From contig JAEEQO010000052.1 in assembly GCA_016285335.1 (NCBI GenBank), positions 1-15,422 on the forward strand: DNA of 15,422 nucleotides. The letters are read 5' to 3'. A model generated the notes under the pieces. That model searched no databases. It was not told where the DNA came from and saw only the letters and a list, made by a program, of their open reading frames with translations. Positions 6,754 to 13,030 of this stretch are shown here, in pieces. Within the stretch, counting starts at the first letter, position 1. Every line of letters begins with the position of its first letter. Source of the stretch: Victivallales bacterium. Lineage in GTDB: Bacteria > Verrucomicrobiota > Lentisphaeria > Victivallales > UBA1829. Made by a program: the position numbers and the translations under genes.

Positions 6754-9324
6754 TCAGTTCTTCTGCACAAGCGGGGTGAGTTTCGCTTCCTTGTCGGAAT
6801 CGAGGCGAACGCTCATGTCCGCGAGCACGGAGCGGGGCAGGTCGATGGTGGCGGCGATGGGCGGCGCCAGACGGTACCACGGTTCGCCCCTGTAGTACAG
6901 CCAGACCGGCGACTTTTCATTGGCGAAACGGGAAAGATCATAGCTCAGCATCCCTTTGTCGAGGTAGAACGCACGCAGCGGCACGGCGGGATAGGAACGG
7001 TCGGAGGGCTTCCACGGCAGCACGAAGAACGCGCCGTCCGTCTGCGGCTCGGTCGTGACCGCCCACACGCCGCCGACCAGGGAATCCTCGGTGGCCTCCT
7101 TCACCTTGTCGCCGACCCAGGAGCGGTTCCGCGGATCGCTGGAGGACGCGCCCTCGTAAATCCATTGGCCGTCCCAGAACTCGATCCAGGAGTGGTTGCC
7201 GGAACGGTCCGTCCACTGCGGGCATCCGGTGAAACGGGCGGGAACGCCGCAGGCGCGGCAGGCGTTCAGGAGGATGACGGAGAGCCCGGTGCAGGAGGCA
7301 TAGGAGGCTTCGATGGATTCCATCGCGGACTGGTCGGCTTTCGGGCGCTTCACCGCGTCGTAGGTCACGTTCAGCTCCTTGAACACGTGGTCGTTCAGGT
7401 ACTTGACGGCCTCGCTCGGGGTCTTCAGCCCTCGAACGCCGGGCATGAACTTGTCGTAAAAGAATTTGCGCCACGGGTCGCGTTTCTCGTTCACGCTCCA
7501 GTAGGGCAGGATATAGCGCAGAAAGAGGTCCTCGGAGACCTGTTCCTTCCACGGGATCTCATTCCGCACTTTCAACGCATAACGGACGTCCTCCAGCAGA
7601 CGAAACGGGTCGACGTCCGCATAGTCGCATTCCGGCATTTCCGCCAGGAGCGCGGCCAGATACGGCCCCTCCGGCGGAGTTCTGGCAAAAACAGCGAGTT
7701 TGTCGAGCTTGTCCTGCGAGATGCGGGAGAGGGCGCGGTTGAGGCGGGCTTCGAGGTCGGTCGCGGTCGCTCCGGCGGGCAGGGCGGAGAGCGCCTTGCG
7801 GAGCGTGCCGACAGCCCCGGACGCGGATTTTCCGTTTGCGGCATCCTGGATTGCAAGCGTAATGCTGTCGCCCTTCTGGAATTTGCCTTTGAGCTTGACG
7901 CAGGCGAAGATCGAGGATGTGATCACCTCGGCGTCGAACGACTTGGAGACGACTTCCGGCGATGCCATCACGAATCCGTAGGGCAGATACACGCCCTGTT
8001 CCTTCCACTGGTCTTCCTTCAGCGCGGTCAGCTTCAGCGTCAGGACGCCCTTCGCATCCACGGAACGCTCCAGCTTCAGCGTCTGGCCGGGCTTCGGGTC
8101 GATGGCCGCGTGCAATGCCGGATCGCCGTAGAACGCCACAACGTCGCGGTCGTAGAGCAGCCCCAGCGCCTCCTGCTGTTCCGAGGAGTTTTTGAACCGT
8201 AATCCGCGCAGGGAGGCGGACGCCGTACGCTGGAACGTCTCGTAGTCGGCGGTGTTGAGCGTGACGCCGTTCCAGTCATGCTTGACGAGGTTTTCCACGA
8301 TCCAGGAGTTTGCGAAATGGAACGCTTCATTGAAGGAGTAGTAGCCGGGGTAGTCGGTCAGCATGCCCTGCGCGGTCCAGCCCTGCCGCCCGAACCATGT
8401 TTCGATGGTGTAGCCCATGAACTGGTATACGCCGAACGAATGGATCATGGCGGTAGCCATGCAGGAATCCTGACCGTGCGGGATGTCGCCGATGAGGCAG
8501 TTGCCCGCCGCACACCAGATTTTCGGCGTCATGTCCTTGAACTCGGTCACACGTCCGCGGGTGTCGCGCACGGCGAGGACCCCTTTGCGGTCGATGATAT
8601 ACATGTTCGGGCTCAGGTAGCCGCAGCTCCAGTCGTGTTCGGAGGCATGCCCGGAGGTCATCATGATCTGGAATCCGCCGCCCTTCACGAGTTTGAGAAA
8701 TTCCGCAGAGAAATCCTTGTCGATGAGCGTATGTTCGTTGTCGTATTTCTTCGCGGGATCGGTGATGCGGAGATTGTGGTCCTTCTGCGTTTCGTCGAAG
8801 CTGTAGCAGCGGCGCATGAGGGAGTGGTGGAACCCGCCGACCATGTCGAGCGCGTCCGTGATGTTGATCGGGCCTTTGAACTCCGCCACGCGTTTGATGT
8901 CCGCGGTGTCGTATCCGGTCAGGATGCCCCAGAACGTGTCGCAGTACGGATCGGGCAGGATTTCGCGCGCCATACGGGAGACCTCGCCCGTGAATGCGCG
9001 ACCGGCGAGCTCCTTCGGCGTCACGAAGCACGTGTAGTACGGGAGCATTTCCCGCAGGTCGGGCAGGACTTCGCGCACATCCTGCCTGTAGTAAAATACC
9101 TTCGGGCCGAGCGAGGCGTTTTTGGTGCGGAGCGCCTGGACCGCGGCGTCAAGCTCGGGATGGTCCGCGGGTACGACAATCGCGTAGCCGGGCGTTTTCG
9201 CGACGATCTGCGCCGCAGAACGGGCCGGAAGCTGAATTCCCCTGCGGACCGATGCTGCGTGAATTGCGGGAATGATCGCCGCTGCAAGCATAACGGCGGA
9301 AAGAGCGAGGATAAAACGTTTCAT
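6754..9324 (-). CDS. Exported protein with gingipain-like (C25/clan CD) and transglutaminase-like domains
   Basis: An 856-residue exported protein, function unproven. The start at 9324 is chosen because it begins a clean signal peptide (MKRFILALSAVML..., cleavage near 'IHA' at 23-25) and has GGAG 10 bases upstream. The longer frame from 9387 adds a Pro-rich, non-signal leader with no ribosome binding site. Residues about 30-330 resemble the caspase-like fold of gingipain-type proteases: a His in 'MMTSGHASEHDW' (H226) and a Cys in 'WCAAGNCLIGDI' (C276), followed by an Ala/Gly-rich helix-strand ('SCMATAMIHSFGVYQFMGYT') as in C25 enzymes. Residues about 640-735 are transglutaminase-like: 'ASCTGLSVILLNACRACGVP' (C678), 'NHSWIEFWDGQW' (H711), and 'YEGASSSDP', where the usual third Asp is replaced by E724 or supplied by D730. 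The end is beta-rich. It is the last gene of the kinase-phosphatase cluster, 87 bases after the phosphatase, and may process or cross-link envelope proteins. The transglutaminase-like call is stronger than the C25 call. Confidence 0.85.
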   Translation of the reverse strand: MKRFILALSAVMLAAAIIPAIHAASVRRGIQLPARSAAQIVAKTPGYAIVVPADHPELDAAVQALRTKNASLGPKVFYYRQDVREVLPDLREMLPYYTCFVTPKELAGRAFTGEVSRMAREILPDPYCDTFWGILTGYDTADIKRVAEFKGPINITDALDMVGGFHHSLMRRCYSFDETQKDHNLRITDPAKKYDNEHTLIDKDFSAEFLKLVKGGGFQIMMTSGHASEHDWSCGYLSPNMYIIDRKGVLAVRDTRGRVTEFKDMTPKIWCAAGNCLIGDIPHGQDSCMATAMIHSFGVYQFMGYTIETWFGRQGWTAQGMLTDYPGYYSFNEAFHFANSWIVENLVKHDWNGVTLNTADYETFQRTASASLRGLRFKNSSEQQEALGLLYDRDVVAFYGDPALHAAIDPKPGQTLKLERSVDAKGVLTLKLTALKEDQWKEQGVYLPYGFVMASPEVVSKSFDAEVITSSIFACVKLKGKFQKGDSITLAIQDAANGKSASGAVGTLRKALSALPAGATATDLEARLNRALSRISQDKLDKLAVFARTPPEGPYLAALLAEMPECDYADVDPFRLLEDVRYALKVRNEIPWKEQVSEDLFLRYILPYWSVNEKRDPWRKFFYDKFMPGVRGLKTPSEAVKYLNDHVFKELNVTYDAVKRPKADQSAMESIEASYASCTGLSVILLNACRACGVPARFTGCPQWTDRSGNHSWIEFWDGQWIYEGASSSDPRNRSWVGDKVKEATEDSLVGGVWAVTTEPQTDGAFFVLPWKPSDRSYPAVPLRAFYLDKGMLSYDLSRFANEKSPVWLYYRGEPWYRLAPPIAATIDLPRSVLADMSVRLDSDKEAKLTPLVQKN

Positions 9325-9411
9325 GATGCCGGGACTCCATGCGGAACAGGCGGGTTTCGTCTGAACGGGAACCGGAACACGCCGCATCCGCGTTGGCGGT
9401 GAGTTTATGGA

Positions 9412-10218
9412 TCAATCCTCATCCTCTTCATCGCGGCGGTGGCCGGTGAAGAAGCGGTAGAGGGCGCGGAGGAACGGGTTTTTCGGAAGGTCGTCGTCGT
9501 AATCGTCGCTGACGACCGGGATCTCAAGCGGCATCTGGTTGGCGAGCAGACGTTTCGGGTTTTCGTCGAACAGGATGTTCGCGGTTTCCTCGCCGTAATT
9601 GTCCACGATGAACTGTTTGCATTCGGTCTGGCGGAACGCCCGCGAGGTGGAGTGCGCGTCCGAGGCGATGTAATGGCACAGGCCATGGTCCAGCAGGGAG
9701 AGCGAGAATTTCTGGCATCCGCGCCCGAAATCGCCGAGAATGGAGGCGGCCGTGAGCTGCATCGTGTAGCCGGTGTTGTAGATGTGCCGCACCTGTTCCC
9801 AGCTCTGGAAGAGACGTTCCGGATGGGCGCAGATCGGATGGAAACCGGCGGAATGGGTGGAGCGGCTGATTGCGTCGACGGACGAGTCCATGCGGCTGCG
9901 GACGAAGTCGATGAGCATGAACGAGGTTCCGGCGAGCCCGACGCCGTGTTCGTCGACCTGGAAAAGCTGCGGCAGATTGTATTCGAGGCCGCGCAACAGC
10001 GTGATGCCGTATTCCGCGGCCTTTGCTTCGGTCGCGGCGCGGATCTCGTCCATGCGCTTGATCTGGTCGCCGGCGGGCTGTTTTCCGTGCGGAGTGCAGA
10101 TGATCGTGTCAATGCCGTCGGCCCTGGCAAGTTCAAACATCCTGACCGTTTCCTCAATGTCCGGCGAACCGTCGTCGCCGGGCACGTTCGGCAGGATGTG
10201 GCAATGGATGTCAATCAT
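9412..10218 (-). CDS. PHP-family tyrosine-protein phosphatase (CpsB/CapC/YwqE type)
   Basis: Manganese-dependent phosphatase of the polymerase-histidinol-phosphatase fold. The family removes phosphate from the tyrosine cluster of BY-kinases. The 268-residue protein is near the usual length of about 250 and has all the family motifs: 'MIDIHCHILP' (H5, H7), 'GDDGS' (D15/D16), 'CTPHGK' (H44), 'RGLEYNL' (E79), 'AHPER' (H132) and 'IASDAHS' (D187, H189). The usual 'LIEF' metal-ligand position reads 'LIDF' (D104). The C-terminal 40 residues are highly charged (acidic 'DDYDDD', basic 'HRR', acidic end) and extend beyond the catalytic core. No signal peptide, so cytoplasmic. The start at 10218 has AGGAG 7 bases upstream (10226-10230). 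It lies 41 bases downstream of the tyrosine autokinase, a classic cognate pairing, so the kinase's Tyr-Gly tail is the presumed substrate. Confidence 0.93.
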   Translation of the reverse strand: MIDIHCHILPNVPGDDGSPDIEETVRMFELARADGIDTIICTPHGKQPAGDQIKRMDEIRAATEAKAAEYGITLLRGLEYNLPQLFQVDEHGVGLAGTSFMLIDFVRSRMDSSVDAISRSTHSAGFHPICAHPERLFQSWEQVRHIYNTGYTMQLTAASILGDFGRGCQKFSLSLLDHGLCHYIASDAHSTSRAFRQTECKQFIVDNYGEETANILFDENPKRLLANQMPLEIPVVSDDYDDDLPKNPFLRALYRFFTGHRRDEEDED

Positions 10219-10259
10219 GGTTTATCTCCTGGGGGCAGGGAGTGTCAGCGTCCGAAAAA

Positions 10260-11900
10260 TCACTTGTCCTTGCCGTCAGGTTCAGCGTTTTCCTGTTCGG
10301 GCCCCGACATGAGGGAGATGGTGCTTTCCTCTTTGGTGAGGACGGGTTCGGGGCCTTTTTTCTTTTTCTTTTTCGAGCGGTGGCTGTAACCATAGCCGTA
10401 ACCATAGCCGTAACCGTAACCATAACCGCCATAGCTCTTGCCGTAACCATAGCCGTACCCGTAGCCGTACCCGTAGCCGTACCCGTAGCCGTAGGCGCCG
10501 GAGGACTGGGCGAACTGGTTCAGGATGATGCCGGAGATGTTGAGCTTGAGCTCTTTCAGGCGGTTGGTCAGAAGTTTCAGGGAGCCGAGCGAGGTCTTGC
10601 GGGCATTGACCACGACGATGATGTCGTCGACCAGCTTGCCCAGCACGAGAGCGTCGGCCAGGATGGTCGCGGGCGGCGTGTCGATGATGATGTAATCATA
10701 ATCTTTCGCCTTTTCCTGCACGAATCCGCTGTCGGCGAAGACTTCGATGAGGCGGAGCGGGTTCGGCGGGATGGGGCCGGGGGGGATCACGTCGAGCTTA
10801 GTGCCGTTCACGCCGCGGGTGACGACCTCGTCGAACGTCTTCTTGCCGACGATGTAGTCGACCAGACCGACGGAATGCGCGAGTCCGAAGTAGTCGGCGG
10901 AGTCGCCTTTGCGGATGTCGGCGTGGATCATCAGCACCTTTTTGTCCTTTTCCGCGAGGAGAAGGGAAAGATAGCTGGAGAGGAGCGTCTTGCCTTCGTT
11001 CGGGGTGGAGCTGGTGACCATGATGACGTGGGCGGAATCTTTCTTCGGGCGGGAATACTGCAGGTTTGTGAGGAGGATCTGGAAGTCCTCGTAGAAGCTG
11101 TTGAAGTTGTACGTGGTCTTGTCGTTCAGCGCCACGTTGAACTTCTTGTCGTTGCGGTAGGCCTTGCGGCGTTTGAGGCGGACCATGGTGCCGAGCAGCG
11201 GGATCTGGAGCTCTTTCGTGATCTGTTCGGTGGAGGTGATGTGGTCGCGCAGCATGGCGTAGAGCGTGAGGAGACCGAAGAGGAATGCCGAGGAGAAGAC
11301 GAATGCCACGCCGGCCTTGAAGACGGGACGGGTGCTGACGGGTTTTTCCTGCGCCAGCGGCGGGTCGATGTTTTTGAGTTTGGAGATGCTGAGTTTGGAC
11401 TTGATCGTGTCGAGGAAGACTTCATTCGTCACGGTCGCGGCGGCCAACGCCATTTCCTTGGATTCGGAGAAGAACGAGCAGTCGATGAAGTGCGTTTTGC
11501 GGCTGAGCGTGATCTGCTTGCGGTAGGGGATTCCTTCCAGCGTCAGTTCCGGGTATTCCAGTTCAAGCTGTTTCCTGACCCGGTCTTTCACGGACCGGCT
11601 GTCCATCAGCTTTTCATAGTCGTTGAGCATCTTGTCCGCCACGATGAGCTCGCGGTCGATGGCGTTTGCCATTTGCAGCTGTTCGTTGGTCCGTGGCGGA
11701 GTCGTTCCGGTGTCATCTGAATTTCCTGCATAATCCCAGGCAAAGAGCGAGAAATCGACGCGGTAAGTCGGCTTGACGATGTATTTGAAATAAACAAACG
11801 TCAGCGCGGCGCAGAACAATCCGAATGTGATCACGTACTGGTAGCGGCGTTTGAAGATATTCCACAAAAACGGGAAATCGACATCACTTGGTTTGCGCAT
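10260..11900 (-). CDS. Wzz/BY-kinase tyrosine autokinase with a 17-tyrosine YG-repeat tail
   Basis: Inner-membrane polysaccharide co-polymerase fused to a bacterial tyrosine kinase (Wzc/CapAB family), which normally controls chain length and export of exopolysaccharide through autophosphorylation of a C-terminal Tyr cluster. The 546 residues comprise a short cytoplasmic start, transmembrane helix 1 (about 20-38), a periplasmic Wzz-type domain (about 40-195), transmembrane helix 2 (about 196-216), and a cytoplasmic kinase. The kinase has Walker A 'SSTPNEGKT' (K304), Walker A' 'VLMIHADIRKG' (D328) and Walker B 'YDYIIIDTPP' (D407). The Walker A' differs from the family's DxDxR: the first Asp is H326. 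The tail (470-505) has nine YG, KSYGG, then six more YG and a final Tyr: 17 Tyr in 36 residues, followed by SHRS, six Lys (510-515) and an acidic end. The periplasmic domain is shorter than in E. coli Wzc (about 720 residues in total). The first gene after its own promoter; the PHP phosphatase follows by 41 bases. No polysaccharide enzymes are visible nearby. Confidence 0.95.
   Translation of the reverse strand: MRKPSDVDFPFLWNIFKRRYQYVITFGLFCAALTFVYFKYIVKPTYRVDFSLFAWDYAGNSDDTGTTPPRTNEQLQMANAIDRELIVADKMLNDYEKLMDSRSVKDRVRKQLELEYPELTLEGIPYRKQITLSRKTHFIDCSFFSESKEMALAAATVTNEVFLDTIKSKLSISKLKNIDPPLAQEKPVSTRPVFKAGVAFVFSSAFLFGLLTLYAMLRDHITSTEQITKELQIPLLGTMVRLKRRKAYRNDKKFNVALNDKTTYNFNSFYEDFQILLTNLQYSRPKKDSAHVIMVTSSTPNEGKTLLSSYLSLLLAEKDKKVLMIHADIRKGDSADYFGLAHSVGLVDYIVGKKTFDEVVTRGVNGTKLDVIPPGPIPPNPLRLIEVFADSGFVQEKAKDYDYIIIDTPPATILADALVLGKLVDDIIVVVNARKTSLGSLKLLTNRLKELKLNISGIILNQFAQSSGAYGYGYGYGYGYGYGYGYGKSYGGYGYGYGYGYGYGYSHRSKKKKKKGPEPVLTKEESTISLMSGPEQENAEPDGKDK
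10386..10493 (-). repeat. Tandem 6/12-bp repeat encoding (Tyr-Gly)n
   Basis: Read on the minus strand, the 5' half is built from 12-base units GGC-TAC-GGG-TAC, three consecutive copies in full and a fourth with changed third bases. The 3' half is built from GGC-TAT-GGT-TAC units. The alternation of glycine codons GGC/GGG marks a 12-base period rather than simple 6-base repetition, which suggests expansion by slippage or unequal exchange. All units are multiples of three, so copy changes alter the tyrosine number without breaking the frame. Confidence 0.9.
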
Positions 11901-11950
11901 GTTGGAAAACCTTTCAGATATTTTTAGGCAAAAAATAAAATTGATTGAAT

Positions 11951-11979
11951 AATATAGCCCGAAAAATGCTTTTTTTCAA
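11951..11979 (-). promoter_or_regulatory. Sigma-70-type promoter of the kinase operon
   Basis: On the minus strand, TTGAAA (11974-11979) is followed by a 17-base spacer and TATATT (11951-11956), each 5/6 to consensus. Transcription should start near 11944, giving an untranslated leader of about 44 bases before the ATG at 11900. The leader is AT-rich, with only a weak AAAGG ribosome site. It drives kinase, phosphatase and probably the transglutaminase-like gene, independently of the zinc-ribbon gene upstream. Confidence 0.7.
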
Positions 11980-12086
11980 GCGATCTTCTTTATAAAATGA
12001 TGAAAAATGAATGGATATTCCGCAAAACCGGATGGCTCAAAAACCGGAAAGCTGACATGCGTCCTTCCGATGAAAAAGCATTGCGT

Positions 12087-12098
12087 ACGGGATCCCGT
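12087..12098. repeat. 12-bp perfect palindrome downstream of the zinc-ribbon gene
   Basis: ACGGGATCCCGT is self-complementary and lies 13 bases past the zinc-ribbon stop codon. It has no loop or T run, so it is not a convincing terminator. It could be a protein-binding site or chance. No clear terminator follows the zinc-ribbon gene, so read-through into the kinase operon is possible. Confidence 0.3.
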
Positions 12099-12110
12099 TG
12101 CAGACGCCGT

Positions 12111-12821
12111 TCAGTCTTTCGCGTCCGGGTCGTACAGGTAGAACGAACAGTATTCGCAGTTGACCAGCGCGCCGTTCCGGGCTTCCATTGTGGTCTGCGG
12201 AGAATTCTTCATGTTGCAGTTGGAGCAGTTTCCGTCGTGGATGACGCCGACCGGGCTGCCTTTTCCCGTGGAAAGCATCCTGCGGTAGGGATCGAGGAAT
12301 TTCTGGGGAACGTTTTTCGCAAATTCCGCCGAGACCGCCTCCTTTTCGGCGAGTTCCTTCGCGATCATTTCCTTGAGGGAGTCGAGCTCGCGGACCTCCG
12401 CCTGGACGGTGCGCCCCGTGGCGCGGTAGGCGCGTTCGGCCTTTGCAAGAAGCTTTTCGGCGGCTTCCTGCTCGTCCATGAGCTCGATCTCGCGCGTTTC
12501 GGAGTCGGAGATATTCTTCTTCGCGGCCTCGATCTCGGCGAGGATGGCGTTGTATTCGTTGATCTTCTTGATGGAGGACGACTTGATCTTCAGCGCCTGA
12601 AGCTTATCCTGCGCCGCGGCGGTCGCCGCCGCCTGCTGCTTCATGGCCTGCTCGACTTTCAGCTTGTTCTGCTTCGCATTTTCCAGACCTTTCCGCACGA
12701 CGTCGAACTCCGCCACGAGCTTCGCCCGTTCCGCGGGCATGGACGCGAGGCGTGTTTTCAGGTCGCGGATGCGGAGGTCTTCCGTCTGGAGGGTCAGCAG
12801 GTCTTTGATGTATTGTTTCAT
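12111..12821 (-). CDS. Coiled-coil C4 zinc-ribbon protein (CT398/HP0958 family)
   Basis: A 236-residue cytoplasmic protein. Residues about 1-175 form a long charged coiled-coil hairpin, including the family-typical 'SSSIKKINEYNAILAEIEAA'. The C-terminus holds a C4 zinc ribbon: C199 and C202 ('NCSNC'), C222 and C225 ('NCEYC'), followed by 'SFYLYDP'. Length and layout match the family of Chlamydia CT398 (CdsZ) and Helicobacter HP0958 (FlgZ). Those proteins act as helpers for type III/flagellar export and bind the sigma-54 factor RpoN; whether that role applies here is unknown. The start at 12821 is supported by AGGAG 8 bases upstream (12830-12834). The longer frame to 12935 runs through the promoter and is rejected. 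It is transcribed divergently from the secretin-like pair and lies upstream of the kinase operon in the same direction. Confidence 0.88.
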   Translation of the reverse strand: MKQYIKDLLTLQTEDLRIRDLKTRLASMPAERAKLVAEFDVVRKGLENAKQNKLKVEQAMKQQAAATAAAQDKLQALKIKSSSIKKINEYNAILAEIEAAKKNISDSETREIELMDEQEAAEKLLAKAERAYRATGRTVQAEVRELDSLKEMIAKELAEKEAVSAEFAKNVPQKFLDPYRRMLSTGKGSPVGVIHDGNCSNCNMKNSPQTTMEARNGALVNCEYCSFYLYDPDAKD

Positions 12822-12852
12822 GATGCGTTCTCCTGTTTTGTTTCCTGTTGGT

Positions 12853-12880
12853 AATATAACCGCCATTTCCGTAACATCAA
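12853..12880 (-). promoter_or_regulatory. Promoter of the zinc-ribbon gene
   Basis: On the minus strand, TTGATG (12875-12880), a 16-base spacer and TATATT (12853-12858). The start of transcription would be near 12847, leaving a leader of about 26 bases that holds the AGGAG site. It faces away from the plus-strand promoter at 12938. Confidence 0.6.
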
Positions 12881-12917
12881 GCGGAAAAACGGAAAGAATC
12901 GGCGATTTTTCCTCCGC
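12881..12917. promoter_or_regulatory. Imperfect inverted repeat between the divergent promoters (possible operator)
   Basis: GCGGAAAAA (12881-12889) is mirrored by TTTTTCCTCCGC (12906-12917), with two extra bases on the right arm. It abuts the minus-strand -35 element and lies about 20 bases before the plus-strand -35, so a bound regulator could touch both promoters. The symmetry is imperfect and no regulator gene is present. Confidence 0.3.
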
Positions 12918-12937
12918 GCGGCAAAAGATCCGCATGC

Positions 12938-12965
12938 TTGAAATCGACGGAATCGGCTGTATATT
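12938..12965 (+). promoter_or_regulatory. Promoter of the divergent secretin-like pair
   Basis: TTGAAA (12938-12943), a 16-base spacer and TATATT (12960-12965). Transcription would begin near 12972, giving a leader of about 59 bases to the ATG at 13031. The elements match the kinase promoter exactly, with one base less spacing. Confidence 0.65.
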
Positions 12966-13020
12966 AACACGGTGCGGACTTCAAACAAAGCGGAAGCCGC
13001 ATGACCATTCAAAAACAAAA

Positions 13021-13026
13021 GGAGGG
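13021..13026 (+). promoter_or_regulatory. Ribosome binding site deciding the start at 13031
   Basis: GGAGGG lies 4 bases before the ATG at 13031. The in-frame ATG at 13001 would place this site inside the coding region and would give a lysine/glutamine-rich leader instead of a signal peptide, so it is rejected. Confidence 0.8.
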
Positions 13027-13030
13027 AACC

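Noticed and set aside
6382..8202. A 606-codon plus-strand frame across the 3' flank and the transglutaminase-like gene
   Set aside because: Antisense to a gene with clear catalytic motifs and a signal peptide. It starts within terminator DNA, and its composition is typical of GC-rich shadow frames.
9325..9387. N-terminal extension of the transglutaminase-like protein to an ATG at 9387
   Set aside because: No ribosome binding site before 9387, and the added residues precede and would bury a typical signal peptide that starts at 9324.
9405..10214. A 269-codon minus-strand frame in another phase of the phosphatase gene
   Set aside because: Overlaps the PHP phosphatase out of phase; Thr/Ser/Arg-rich shadow with no motif, whereas the other frame has all metal-binding motifs.
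10384..10500. The short-period repeat considered as a CRISPR array or mobile-element end
   Set aside because: The units are 6-12 bases, contiguous, without spacers and perfectly in frame with Tyr-Gly codons inside the kinase gene.
10242..11720. A 492-codon plus-strand frame opposite the kinase
   Set aside because: Antisense to unmistakable Walker motifs; its Val/Ala repeat is just the reverse complement of the Tyr-Gly repeat.
12016..12052. CCGG-containing direct repeats as a terminator for the zinc-ribbon gene
   Set aside because: The stem would be only four base pairs with a long loop; the T run is short and the repeat is direct rather than inverted.
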